Shown: in pieces, positions 8,282 through 17,202 of the stretch
Numbering within the stretch: the first letter of the stretch is position 1
How the letters are laid out: the number at the start of each line of letters is the position of its first letter
NCBI RefSeq assembly: GCF_900095735.1
Contig: NZ_FNLO01000009.1
Location: 1-64,000, forward strand
Source: Chitinasiproducens palmae
GTDB taxonomy: Bacteria; Pseudomonadota; Gammaproteobacteria; Burkholderiales; Burkholderiaceae
Direction: 5' to 3'
Length of the DNA: 64,000 bases
Position numbers and translations under genes: made by a program
Notes under the pieces: generated by a model
What the model saw: the letters and a program-made list of their open reading frames with translations, nothing else
What the model was told of the DNA's origin: nothing
The model's database searches: none

Positions 8282-10216
8282 GTGGCAAAGGGCGAAGACG
8301 CGGACGTGAGCAGCACGCAGGCCGAACTCGAGTACTGGGCCGAGCAGGCCAGGCGCATCGAGTGGCAGGCATTTCCCCGAACGATCCTGGACGACGCCGG
8401 TGGTGACGGGCCGGCGGCGCGGTGGTTCCCCGACGGGCAGACGAACCTCTGTTTCAACGCCGTCGACCGGCACGCACAGGCGCGTCCGGAGGCAGTGGCG
8501 TTGCGTCACGTCTCGTCCGAGACCAACGAAACCGGCCACTACACCTACGCGCAACTGCGCGACGAGGTGTGCGCCGTGGCAGCCATGCTGGTGACGTTGG
8601 GCGTGGGGCAGGGCGACCGCGTGCTGATCTACATGCCGATGATCCCGCAGGCGGTGTTTGCAATGCTGGCGTGCGCACGTATCGGCGCGGTCCACGTCGT
8701 CGTGTTCGGCGGCTTTGCCACCGACAGCCTGGCGGCGCGGATCGCCGATGCCAAGCCCGCGGCGGTGCTGACTGCCGACGCCGGCAGTCGGGGTGGCAAG
8801 ATCATTCCATACAAGCCTTTGTTGGATGCCGCGCTGGCACGCGTGCCGGAATGCACGCCGTCGGTGGTGGTGTACGACCGGCAGTTGGCGGACGCGCCGC
8901 ATACCGACCGGCGCGACTTCGACTGGATGACCCTGCGTTCGCGCTGCGCCGGCCGACCGATCGATTGTGTCTGGCTGCCATCGGGCGCGCCGAGCTACGT
9001 GCTGCATACTTCCGGAACGACCGGCACGCCAAAGGGTGTGCAGCGCGATGTCGGTGGCTATGCAGTGGCGCTCGCAACCGCGGCGGCGCAGGTCTTTCAC
9101 GCCGATCGGTCCGATGTGTTCTTCACCGCCAGCGACATCGGATGGGTGGTCGGGCACAGCTTCATCGTCTATGCACCGTTGTTGATCGGCGCGACGACGC
9201 TGCTGTATGAAGGCACGCCCCTGCACCCGGACCCTAACGTACTCTGGCGCATCTGTGCGGAACATCGTGTCACCTTGTTCTACTCCGCGCCGACCGCATT
9301 GCGGGTGCTGCGCAAGCAGGCCGCGTGCGACCCGGCCGCACACGATCTGAGCGCGTTGCGAGGGATCTTCGTGGCGGGCGAGCCGCTCGACGAGGCAACC
9401 GCCGCCTGGATTCAGCAGGCAAGCGGCAAGCCAGTGATCGATAATTACTGGCAGACCGAGACGGGCTGGCCGATCCTTGCCGTACCCTGGCATGAGTCCG
9501 GCGCGCAGGCCGGCCAGACCAGCAAGCTCGGCAGTTGCGGCAGGCCGCAGCGCGGCTATGTTCCCGTGATTGTCGACCCCGACAGCGGCACGCCGCTGCC
9601 GGCCGGGGAGAAGGGCTTGCTCGCACTGCGTGCGCCACTGCCGCCCGGCTGCCTGACGACGCTGTGGCAGGCGGCAGCGCGCTATCGCGACACGTATTGG
9701 ACCGTCGGCCCCGACCGCACGCTGTACTCTACATTCGACTGGGCCGTGCGCGATGCGAACGGCGACTTCATGATCCTGGGCCGCACCGACGACATCATCA
9801 ACGTTGCCGGGCATCGCATCGGCACGCGCGAGATCGAGGCCGTGCTCAATGGTCACCCTGCGATCGCCGAATCGGCGGTTGTCGGTGTGCACGACGAGAT
9901 CAAGGGCCAGACGAGTTGGGCTTTCGTGGTGCGGCGCGAACAGCCCGCCGATGGTGTGTCCCGCGACGATGTCGAACTGGCTGCGTCGGCCGGCTCGGCC
10001 GTCGATCGCAGTCTCGGCGCCATCGCACGCCCGTCGCGCGTGATCGTGGTGCCGGCGCTGCCCAAGACGCGTTCCGGGAAAGTAGTGCGGCGCAGCCTGC
10101 AGGCAGTCAGCGAGGGACGCGACGTCGGCGACATCAGCACAGTCGACGATGCGCGCGTGCTCGATGCGGTCCGTGCCGCGCTGGCCTCGCCGGATGCGCG
10201 GCTGTCGACAATTTGA
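8282..10216 (+). CDS. prpE: Propionate/acetate-CoA ligase, PrpE type
   Basis: A 644-residue AMP-forming acyl-CoA synthetase, usual length for AcsA/PrpE enzymes. The AMP-binding loop YVLHTSGTTGTPKGVQRD lies near residues 238-255, and YWQTETGWP is the family A5-like motif. The C-terminal hinge and catalytic Lys motif LPKTRSGKVVRR is near residues 598-609. The GVQRD and FDWMTL features favour propionyl-CoA synthetase over acetyl-CoA synthetase, but no prpBCD genes are nearby. The start is a GTG with GGAGGGCGA just upstream. Confidence 0.85.
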   Translation: MAKGEDADVSSTQAELEYWAEQARRIEWQAFPRTILDDAGGDGPAARWFPDGQTNLCFNAVDRHAQARPEAVALRHVSSETNETGHYTYAQLRDEVCAVAAMLVTLGVGQGDRVLIYMPMIPQAVFAMLACARIGAVHVVVFGGFATDSLAARIADAKPAAVLTADAGSRGGKIIPYKPLLDAALARVPECTPSVVVYDRQLADAPHTDRRDFDWMTLRSRCAGRPIDCVWLPSGAPSYVLHTSGTTGTPKGVQRDVGGYAVALATAAAQVFHADRSDVFFTASDIGWVVGHSFIVYAPLLIGATTLLYEGTPLHPDPNVLWRICAEHRVTLFYSAPTALRVLRKQAACDPAAHDLSALRGIFVAGEPLDEATAAWIQQASGKPVIDNYWQTETGWPILAVPWHESGAQAGQTSKLGSCGRPQRGYVPVIVDPDSGTPLPAGEKGLLALRAPLPPGCLTTLWQAAARYRDTYWTVGPDRTLYSTFDWAVRDANGDFMILGRTDDIINVAGHRIGTREIEAVLNGHPAIAESAVVGVHDEIKGQTSWAFVVRREQPADGVSRDDVELAASAGSAVDRSLGAIARPSRVIVVPALPKTRSGKVVRRSLQAVSEGRDVGDISTVDDARVLDAVRAALASPDARLSTI

Positions 10217-10345
10217 TGCGCTACGATGGCTGACGCTGGTGCCGCTGCTGCGCGGACGGAGGCGCGGCGCCTTCCGTCTACGCGTCGTGCCTTGCCACGC
10301 CTTCCCGATCACATCATTCATGCCCATTGGGGCGAGGAGAACGAT

Positions 10346-10747
10346 TTGTCCGCAAGCACCGAGTTTCTGATGATCACCGGCGCGCCGACGCCTGTCGCGC
10401 CTTTTTCGCACGCGGTGGCAGCCGGCGACTGGCTGTTCGTCACCGGCCAGATGCCGACCGATCCCGACGACGACGCGGCGCCGCTCCCCGACGGCGTGGC
10501 CGCGCAGACCCGGCGTGTGATGGACAATCTGATCCTCGTGCTGCAAGGCGCGGGCGCGTCGTTGGCCGACGTGGTTTCGGTGCGGATCTTCCTGACCGAG
10601 TTCAAGCGTGACTACGCGCAGATGAACGATGTCTACCGGAGCTACTTTCCGGTCGGCCGTCTGCCGGCCCGCACCTGCGTTGGCGTGACCGGCCTGGCGA
10701 GGGATGCGCTGGTCGAAATCGACCTGATCGCGCGCCGCCCCGGTTGA
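10346..10747 (+). CDS. RidA family protein (Rid/YjgF/UK114)
   Basis: About 133 residues. PVAPFSHAVAAGDWLFVTGQ and the C-terminal LPARTCVGVTGLARDALVEI are typical of the Rid family. The Arg in PARTCVG matches the substrate-binding Arg of deaminating members, which hydrolyse reactive enamines/imines from amino acid metabolism. A TTG start at 10346 is preferred because GGCGAGGAGA sits just ahead of it and the upstream in-frame sequence from 10226 is not family-like. Function is by family. Confidence 0.82.
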   Translation: MSASTEFLMITGAPTPVAPFSHAVAAGDWLFVTGQMPTDPDDDAAPLPDGVAAQTRRVMDNLILVLQGAGASLADVVSVRIFLTEFKRDYAQMNDVYRSYFPVGRLPARTCVGVTGLARDALVEIDLIARRPG

Positions 10748-10879
10748 ACCACGGGCTGGCCGCCTTGCAGTTGGCGTTGCGGCCGCTCTGCCTGGCGGCG
10801 GCGCCGGCCAGAACCGGCGCGCGGCCTTTCGGCGATACTGTTGGGCGAATCCCGAGCATTCGAACCGACAGGAGCAGAT

Positions 10880-11668
10880 ATGGCCCAGCAGCAAGATAGC
10901 GTGCGCGAAGCGAGCGCCGCGCGCAGTGGCGTTCCCGGCATCGCCGGAAAGGTCGTCGTCATCACCGGAGCGAGCAGCGGCTTGGGCGAAGCCAGCGCGC
11001 GGCTGTTGGCGGCTCAGGGCGCCTCGGTCGTCCTCGGGGCGCGCCGCAGCGACCGGCTCGACGCGCTGGCCGAGGCGTTGCGCGCCGACGGTGCCGATGT
11101 GGAAGTTTTGCGCACCGACGTCACCGTTGCGTCGGAGGTGGCGGCGCTGGTCGAACATGCGCGGGCCCGCTTCGGACGCGTCGACGTGATGGTCAACAAT
11201 GCTGGCGTGATGGCGATCGCGCCGCTGCGCAAGGCCATGGTCGACGACTGGAACACGATGATCGACGTCAACCTGCGCGGCGTGCTGCACGGTATCGCCG
11301 CCGCCCTGCCGGTGTTCCAGGCGCAGGGCAGTGGCCACTTCGTCAATATTTCGTCGGTGGCCGGCCTGAAGGTCTTCGGCGGCGGCGCGGTCTACAGCGC
11401 GACCAAGTTCGCCGTGCGGGCGGTCTCCGAGGGACTGCGTCAGGAGGTCGGCGAGTCGATCCGCACCACCATCGTCTCGCCGGGAGCAATCGCGACCGAA
11501 CTGCCGGCGGGTACCCGCCATCCTTCCAGCGCGAAAGCCATCGCCGAACTCTACGAGATCGCCATCGGTCCCGACGCGATTGCGCGCGCCATCGCTTATG
11601 CGATTGGTCAGCCGCCCGAGGTCGACGTCAACGAGATCGTCCTGCGACCCACCGCGCAGAGCAGTTGA
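10880..11668 (+). CDS. Short-chain dehydrogenase/reductase (SDR)
   Basis: A 262-residue classical SDR. The Rossmann nucleotide motif TGASSGLGEASARLL is near residues 28-42. NNAG follows in VMVNNAGVMAIAPL, the catalytic Ser is in FVNISSVAGLKV, and YSATK is the catalytic Tyr/Lys motif. The Arg pair in GARRSDRL favours NADP(H). Substrate unknown. ATG at 10880 follows an AGGAGCAG Shine-Dalgarno. Confidence 0.9.
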   Translation: MAQQQDSVREASAARSGVPGIAGKVVVITGASSGLGEASARLLAAQGASVVLGARRSDRLDALAEALRADGADVEVLRTDVTVASEVAALVEHARARFGRVDVMVNNAGVMAIAPLRKAMVDDWNTMIDVNLRGVLHGIAAALPVFQAQGSGHFVNISSVAGLKVFGGGAVYSATKFAVRAVSEGLRQEVGESIRTTIVSPGAIATELPAGTRHPSSAKAIAELYEIAIGPDAIARAIAYAIGQPPEVDVNEIVLRPTAQSS

Positions 11669-11807
11669 ACCCAGCGCGCCGTCACGCGCGTCGGTCGTCT
11701 GCTGCGCTATTACGCGCGCAGTCGTCTACTGCGGCATTGCACGCCAAGCCTCGCCTTGCGAACCGTGTCGGCGCCGCGATTGCACATGCCCCGTCGGTCC
11801 CGCGACC

Positions 11808-11833
11808 TGAACTGGTCAGTACAGTACAGTTCA
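11808..11833. promoter_or_regulatory. Inverted-repeat operator candidate upstream of the efflux operon
   Basis: TGAACTG (11808-11814) and CAGTTCA (11827-11833) are perfect inverted copies separated by 12 bp. An inner ACTG-GT-CAGT palindrome (11811-11820) overlaps the left arm. It lies about 90 bp ahead of the EmrA-type gene in a 250-bp spacer and is next to an AT-rich segment (CATATTTTGTTAGACT) that could hold the promoter. Binding by the TetR protein encoded at the operon end is inferred. Confidence 0.55.
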
Positions 11834-11920
11834 TATTTTGTTAGACTCTTGCGTTAAACCCGCGGCCCGGGAAAGCCGACCGCAACCACGGCGGGTGTCG
11901 CCGAAAGCATTCCGAAAGCT

Positions 11921-13303
11921 ATGGACAACAACCAGAACGGGGGCGCCGGCCAGGTGTCTCGCGACGACGCTGAACGGGCCAACGAGATGAACGGTCGTCA
12001 CGTGCATGTGCACGTTCATTTGCACGACGAAGCGACCGATCCCGAGGCGCGGCTGGTGGACAGCCATGGGCGTCCGGCCACGCAAGGCGACGATGCCGAG
12101 CGCGATGCGGATCGAAACGATGGCGGTAAAAGCGGCGACAAAGACAAGGACAAAGACAAGGGCAGTGGCAAGGACGGCAAGAAGGAGGGCGACGAGAAGA
12201 ACGACGACGGCGAGGACGACGACGAGAAAAGCGACGGCAAGGACGGCAAGAACGGTGGCGGGCGCAAGCGTCCCGGCAAGAAGCCGCTGATCTTCCTCGC
12301 GGTCGCCGTCGTCGTGGTGATCATCGTTGCGATCATCATGTGGTTGAATGGTCGCAACAAGGAAGGCACCGACGATGCGTTCACCGATGGCGACGTCGTC
12401 ACGATGGCGCCGAAGGTCAGCGGCTACGTCACGCGTCTTGCGGTCCGCGACAACCAGCGCGTGAAGAAGGGCGATCTGCTGCTCCAGATCGATCCGCGCG
12501 ACTACATCGCGCAACGCGATCAGGCCCAGGCCCAGGTCGGCCTCGCGGAAGCGCAGCTGCATCAGGCCGAGGCACAGCTGGCACTGGCGCGCGTGCAGTA
12601 TCCGGCACAACTGCAGCAGGCGCGTGCGCAGCAGCAAAGCGCGGAAGCGAATCTGGCAAATGCCAATTCGGCCTACCAGCGGCAGCGCGGCGTCGATCCG
12701 CGTGCCACCTCGCAACAGAACATCGACACCGCCACCGCGCAGCAGCGCTCGGCACGTGCCGACGTGAGCAATGCGCGCGCGCAGGTCAGCGTCGCGTCGA
12801 AGGTGGAGCTGCAGGTCCGTCAGGCCGAAACGGCGGTCGAGGCGCGCCAGCAGCAGGTCCAGCAGGCGAAGGCGCAACTGGAAGTGGCGGAGTTGAATCT
12901 CTCGTACACGGAGCTGCGTGCGCCGAGCGACGGCTACATCACGCGTCGCAACGTGCAATTGGGCTCGCTGGTACAGGCCGGCACGTCGCTGCTGTCTCTG
13001 GTGACGCGCGATATCTACATCACGGCCAACTTCAAGGAATCGCAGCTGCAGCACATGCGCGTGGGCAACAAGGTGGCGATCAAGGTCGATGCCTATCCCG
13101 ATCTTGACCTGGAAGGCCACGTCGACAGCATCCAGCAGGGCAGCGGTTCGCGGTTCTCTGCGTTCCCGGCCGAGAACGCCACTGGCAACTACGTGAAGAT
13201 CGTCCAGCGCGTACCGGTCAAGATCGTCATCGATCGAGGCCTGAAGCCCGACGTGCCGCTGCCGATCGGTCTTTCCGTCGAACCGAAGGTGTTTCTCGAA
13301 TGA
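11921..13303 (+). CDS. emrA: EmrA/HlyD-family efflux adaptor with His- and charge-rich N-terminus
   Basis: A 460-residue periplasmic adaptor of an MFS tripartite pump. One transmembrane helix lies at about residues 121-143. It is followed by the HlyD/EmrA core: TDDAFTDGDVVTMAPKVSGY, a long Gln/Ala-rich coiled-coil hairpin (about 190-330), and the barrel segment ending LRAPSDGYITRRNVQLGSLV. The cytoplasmic N-terminal 115 residues are unusual: an alternating HVHVHVHLH stretch at 27-35, then a Lys/Asp/Glu/Gly-rich tail. Its stop overlaps the start of the MFS gene by 4 bp (ATGA). Confidence 0.9.
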   Translation: MDNNQNGGAGQVSRDDAERANEMNGRHVHVHVHLHDEATDPEARLVDSHGRPATQGDDAERDADRNDGGKSGDKDKDKDKGSGKDGKKEGDEKNDDGEDDDEKSDGKDGKNGGGRKRPGKKPLIFLAVAVVVVIIVAIIMWLNGRNKEGTDDAFTDGDVVTMAPKVSGYVTRLAVRDNQRVKKGDLLLQIDPRDYIAQRDQAQAQVGLAEAQLHQAEAQLALARVQYPAQLQQARAQQQSAEANLANANSAYQRQRGVDPRATSQQNIDTATAQQRSARADVSNARAQVSVASKVELQVRQAETAVEARQQQVQQAKAQLEVAELNLSYTELRAPSDGYITRRNVQLGSLVQAGTSLLSLVTRDIYITANFKESQLQHMRVGNKVAIKVDAYPDLDLEGHVDSIQQGSGSRFSAFPAENATGNYVKIVQRVPVKIVIDRGLKPDVPLPIGLSVEPKVFLE

Positions 13304-14868
13304 GCGCGCACGCCGGTTGGCGACCGGGCGCCAATCCGTGGGTCGTGGCAATCGTCGTCACGCTCGCGGTGTTCATGGAGATTCTCGACACGACCATCGT
13401 CAACGTTGCGCTACCGCACGTTGCCGGGACGATGTCGTCGAGCTATGACGAATCGACCTGGGTGCTGACCTCGTATCTGGTCGCCAACGGCATCGTGCTG
13501 CCGATCTCTGCCTTCCTGAGCCGCTGGTTCGGCCGGAAGCGCTATTTCCTGATCTGCATCACGATGTTCACGGTGTGCTCGTTCCTGTGCGGCATCGCCA
13601 CCGAGCTGTGGCAACTGATCCTGTTCCGGATCATGCAGGGCTTCTTCGGCGGCGGTCTGCAACCGGTGCAGCAGTCGGTGCTGCTCGATTACTTCAAGCC
13701 GGCCGACCGCGGCAAGGCCTTCGGCCTGTCGTCGATCGCCATCATCGTGGCGCCGGTGATCGGCCCGACGCTCGGCGGTTGGATCACCGACAACTACAGC
13801 TGGCGCTGGGTGTTCCTGATCAACGTGCCAGTCGGCCTGCTGACCACGCTGGCCGTCGCGCAATTTCTCGAAGACCCGCCGTGGGAGCGCGCCGCCAAGA
13901 AGGGCGCGCTGAGCATCGACTACATCGGCATCGGCTTGATCGCTCTCGGCCTGGGTTGCCTGCAGGTGGTGCTCGACCGCGGCGAGGATGACGACTGGTT
14001 TGCGTCCAGCTTCATCGTGACGTTTGCGGTGTTGACCGTCATCGGGATCGTCGGGGCGATCTACTGGCTGCTGTACGCGAAGCGTCCGGTGGTGGACCTG
14101 CGTTGCCTGCAGGATCGTAATTTCGCGACCGCGTCGGCGCTGATGGCCGGCATGGCGATGATCCTGTACGCGAGCTCGGTGCTGCTGCCCCAGTTGGCGC
14201 AGCAGCAGCTGGGCTATACCGCAACGTGGTCGGGTCTGGTGCTGTCGCCGGGCGCGATCCTGATCGTGCTGTCGATTCCGTTGGTACTGAGATTGATGCC
14301 GATCGTGCAGACGCGGCTGCTGATCGCGTTCGGCTTCCTGGCGCTCGGTTGCGCGTTTCTGTACTCGCGCCAGTTGGTGCCGAACATCGATTTCAAGACG
14401 CTGGTCATGATGCGTAGCGCGCAATCGATCGGTCTGGGCTTCCTGTTCGTGCCGTTGACCACGATCGCTTACGTGACGCTCGCGCCGCGCCTGAACGCAG
14501 ACGCGTCGGCGCTCTTCACGATGTTCCGGAACGTCGCCGGCTCGATCGGCATCTCCCTGTCCACGGCCGGGCTGACCGAGCGCACGCAGGTCCGCAGCGC
14601 GCACATGGTGCACAACATGACGCCGCTGAACGAGGAGTTCCGGCTGGCGGTCGAGCGCATGACCGCCGCGATACGCGACTTCTCGCAGGCGGCGGGCGAT
14701 CCCGCGCAGCTCGCGGTCGGCCGCATGTATCAGGCGATGATCTCGCAGGCCAAGGTGCTCGCCTATATCGACGTGTTCTCGCTGTGCTCGATTCTCGCGT
14801 TCGTGATGATCCCGCTCTGCTTCCTGTTGGCGCCGGTCAAGAGTTCCGGCAATGTCGCCGCTCACTGA
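13300..14868 (+). CDS. emrB: DHA2-family MFS multidrug transporter, EmrB type
   Basis: A 522-residue drug:H+ antiporter of the 14-helix DHA2 group. Motif D1 is seen as LAVFMEILDTTIVNVALPHV at about residues 24-43, and motif A as LSRWFGRKRYFL. The motif C region is FGLSSIAIIVAPVIGPTLGG. It exports toxic organic compounds through the EmrA adaptor and the outer membrane factor encoded next. It overlaps the adaptor gene by 4 bp and the outer membrane gene by up to 17 bp, so translational coupling is likely. Confidence 0.92.
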   Translation: MSAHAGWRPGANPWVVAIVVTLAVFMEILDTTIVNVALPHVAGTMSSSYDESTWVLTSYLVANGIVLPISAFLSRWFGRKRYFLICITMFTVCSFLCGIATELWQLILFRIMQGFFGGGLQPVQQSVLLDYFKPADRGKAFGLSSIAIIVAPVIGPTLGGWITDNYSWRWVFLINVPVGLLTTLAVAQFLEDPPWERAAKKGALSIDYIGIGLIALGLGCLQVVLDRGEDDDWFASSFIVTFAVLTVIGIVGAIYWLLYAKRPVVDLRCLQDRNFATASALMAGMAMILYASSVLLPQLAQQQLGYTATWSGLVLSPGAILIVLSIPLVLRLMPIVQTRLLIAFGFLALGCAFLYSRQLVPNIDFKTLVMMRSAQSIGLGFLFVPLTTIAYVTLAPRLNADASALFTMFRNVAGSIGISLSTAGLTERTQVRSAHMVHNMTPLNEEFRLAVERMTAAIRDFSQAAGDPAQLAVGRMYQAMISQAKVLAYIDVFSLCSILAFVMIPLCFLLAPVKSSGNVAAH

Positions 14869-16489
14869 AATGCACGTGTTCTCTTCGAATCCTAGCCGTA
14901 CCCAGGCACGCCAGCGTCACGCCGGCGCGGGCCCGCAGCGCCGGCTGCCTGTGCTGGCGGTGGCGCTCGCGGCGCTCTGGCTGGCGGGCTGCACGGTCGG
15001 CCCAGACTATGTGGCGCCCACGCCGACCACGCCGGAAACCTATCACGACCTTGCGCGTACCACCGGCAATGTGAACGATTCGTCGCCGGTCGCCTCCGAG
15101 CCCGATCCGGCGTGGTGGCGCAACTTCAACGACCCGCTGTTGGACACGTTGGTCGAGCGCGCAATCGCCGGCAATCTCTCGTTGCAACAGGCCGTGCTGC
15201 GCATCGCGGAATCTCGCGAGCAGGTGACGCAAAGCGGCGCGGCGGGACTGCCGACGGTGAGCGCCGGCGCGCGCGCAACGCGTCAGCAGTTGGGCTTGCA
15301 GGGCATCCTCGATTCGCAACACATCGGCGAGCGCGCCGAGGCGTTGAGTCCGGAGGCGAATGGCGTGCTCGGCCAGCTGACTCAGCCGGTCAACCTGTAT
15401 CAGGTGAACTTCGACGCGTCGTGGGAACTGGACCTGTTCGGCAAGGTGCGCCGCTCGGTCGAAGCCGCGCAGGCGGCCCAGCAGCAGAGCATCGAGGATC
15501 GCAACGACGGTCTGGTGTCGCTGGAGGCGGAAGTCGCGCGTGCCTATCTGCAACTGCGTGGCGCGCAGGCGATCGCGCAATTGCTGGCCACGCAGATTCG
15601 CCTGTCTGAAGACACCGTCGCGCTGACGCGCAACCGGCAGCAGAACGGTCTCGCACCGCAGAGCGATGTCGAGAACGCCAGCGCGCAGCTGGCTGGCCTG
15701 CGGGCCCAACTGCCCAGCTACGAGGCGCAGACGCGGCAGGCGATGAACGGTCTGGCCGTGTTGTTGGGCCAGGCGCCGGGCACTCTCGACGCCGAGCTCG
15801 CGCTACCGGCGGGACAGGTGGTGTTACCGGCGGTGCCGCCGGCCGTGCCGGTGGGCATCCCGGCAGCGCTGGCGCGCCGCCGTCCCGATATCCGCCGCGC
15901 CGAGGCGACGCTGCATCAGGCGACCGCGTCGATCGGCGTGTCGATCGCGCAGTTGTTCCCGAGCCTGTCGTTGACCGGTCAGTTCGGCATGCGCAATTCG
16001 CAGGCGAGCTATCTGACGCGCTGGGCCAGCCATTTCTACAGCTTCGGACCGAGCGTGTCGCTGCCGATCTTCCAGGGCGGGCGGCTGGTGTCGAACGTGC
16101 GCCTGTCGCGCGCGCAGCAGGCCGAGGCAGTGCTCGGCTACCGCCAGGCGGTGCTGGACGCGTTGCGGGAAGTCGAGAATGGACTGGTCGCGTACCGCAC
16201 CGATCAGGATCGCGTACGGGCATTGGATGCGTCGCTCGCCGCGCAGCAGAACAACTTCGACCTGGCCAGCGAAAGCTACCGGAAGGGCCTGGTATCGTTC
16301 ATCAATGTGATCGATGCGCAGCGCCAGCTCACCGACACCCAGCAACAGGTAGCGAATGCACGCGTGCAGCTCAGCACCGATCTGGTGTCGCTCTACAAGG
16401 CGCTGGGCGGCGGCTGGCAACCGTATCAGGACGTGACGTTGCCGCAGTACAAGGTGTTCGGGCCAGCCGGGCAGGTCACGCCGCAATGA
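14852..16489 (+). CDS. NodT/OprM-type outer membrane efflux lipoprotein
   Basis: About 545 residues (or 539 if it starts at the ATG at 14870, just after the emrB stop). The lipobox LAGC gives a lipidated Cys, followed by TVGPDYVAP, the standard start of the mature NodT/OprM family. Two OEP repeats follow; PAVPVGIPAALARRRPDIRR and the C-terminal FINVIDAQRQLTDTQQQVAN are family motifs. It forms the trimeric outer membrane duct for the EmrAB-type pump. The stop overlaps the tetR start by 4 bp. Confidence 0.93.
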   Translation: MSPLTEMHVFSSNPSRTQARQRHAGAGPQRRLPVLAVALAALWLAGCTVGPDYVAPTPTTPETYHDLARTTGNVNDSSPVASEPDPAWWRNFNDPLLDTLVERAIAGNLSLQQAVLRIAESREQVTQSGAAGLPTVSAGARATRQQLGLQGILDSQHIGERAEALSPEANGVLGQLTQPVNLYQVNFDASWELDLFGKVRRSVEAAQAAQQQSIEDRNDGLVSLEAEVARAYLQLRGAQAIAQLLATQIRLSEDTVALTRNRQQNGLAPQSDVENASAQLAGLRAQLPSYEAQTRQAMNGLAVLLGQAPGTLDAELALPAGQVVLPAVPPAVPVGIPAALARRRPDIRRAEATLHQATASIGVSIAQLFPSLSLTGQFGMRNSQASYLTRWASHFYSFGPSVSLPIFQGGRLVSNVRLSRAQQAEAVLGYRQAVLDALREVENGLVAYRTDQDRVRALDASLAAQQNNFDLASESYRKGLVSFINVIDAQRQLTDTQQQVANARVQLSTDLVSLYKALGGGWQPYQDVTLPQYKVFGPAGQVTPQ

Positions 16490-17154
16490 CGCCGCGCGCC
16501 GTCCGCGGCGCGCCACGCGCCGCCGCACTGCCGTCCGATGTGCGGGGCAAACGCCGGCAGATCGTCGCCGCCGCTCATGCCCTGTTCTCCGCTGGCTTCG
16601 AGCGGACCTCGATGGACGCGATCGCGGCGGCGGCAGGCGTCTCGAAAGTGACGGTGTACGCGCACTTCCCGAGCAAGACCGACCTGTTCCTCGCGGTCGT
16701 CGACGAAAAGGCGACGGCGCTCCGCAAACGCTGCCGGACCATCGGCGCGCGCACCGATCTGACGCTGGAGGCGCGTTTGACGCTGATCGGCGCCTCGTTC
16801 GTCACGTTGTTGACGAAGCGCGAGAATCTGGCGCTGTTCCGCGTGTTGATCGGCGAATGCTCGCGCTTTCCGACCCTGGCCGCGCACATCGTCGAGGCGA
16901 CGCGCGTGCCGATGTTGCAGATGATGAGCGACCTGATCGGGCGCGCGGTAGCGGCAGGGGAGCTGCAGTGTTGCGACTGCCCACGCGCGGCGGAATTTTT
17001 CTTTGGCATGCTACACGGTACGATTCGGATCGACTCCTTGCTGGACGACCGGTTTCGGCCGACAAAGGAGACCATCGCCGCGCACGTCGCCCTCTGCGTC
17101 GCGGCATTCCGTGCGTTGTATGCGCCGCACGGACAGCGCGGCGTGCAAGCATAG
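16486..17154 (+). CDS. TetR/AcrR-family transcriptional regulator
   Basis: A 222-residue TetR regulator. The N-terminal helix-turn-helix spans about residues 22-70 (IVAAAHALFSAGFERTSMDA, then AGVSKVTVYAHFPSKTDLFL). The C-terminal half fits a TetR_C effector-binding domain; GELQCCDCPRAAEFFFGMLH contains three Cys. As the last gene of the efflux operon, overlapping the outer membrane gene by 4 bp, it probably represses the operon through the inverted repeat at 11808-11833. That link is inference. Confidence 0.9.
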   Translation: MTPRAVRGAPRAAALPSDVRGKRRQIVAAAHALFSAGFERTSMDAIAAAAGVSKVTVYAHFPSKTDLFLAVVDEKATALRKRCRTIGARTDLTLEARLTLIGASFVTLLTKRENLALFRVLIGECSRFPTLAAHIVEATRVPMLQMMSDLIGRAVAAGELQCCDCPRAAEFFFGMLHGTIRIDSLLDDRFRPTKETIAAHVALCVAAFRALYAPHGQRGVQA

Positions 17155-17202
17155 GATTGCGGGAGAAGGGGGCAGCGCCCGGCGCGCCGGGATCCATCGT
17201 CG

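Noticed and set aside
7574-11521. A 1315-codon open frame on the minus strand
   Set aside because: It lies antisense to yaiI, prpE, ridA and the SDR gene, all of which match known families. Its product is His/Arg/Gln-rich with no fold-like pattern, as expected from the complement of GC-rich codons.
13411-14865. A 484-codon open frame antisense to emrB
   Set aside because: Arg/His/Gln-rich shadow of a clear MFS transporter; no start signal or motif.
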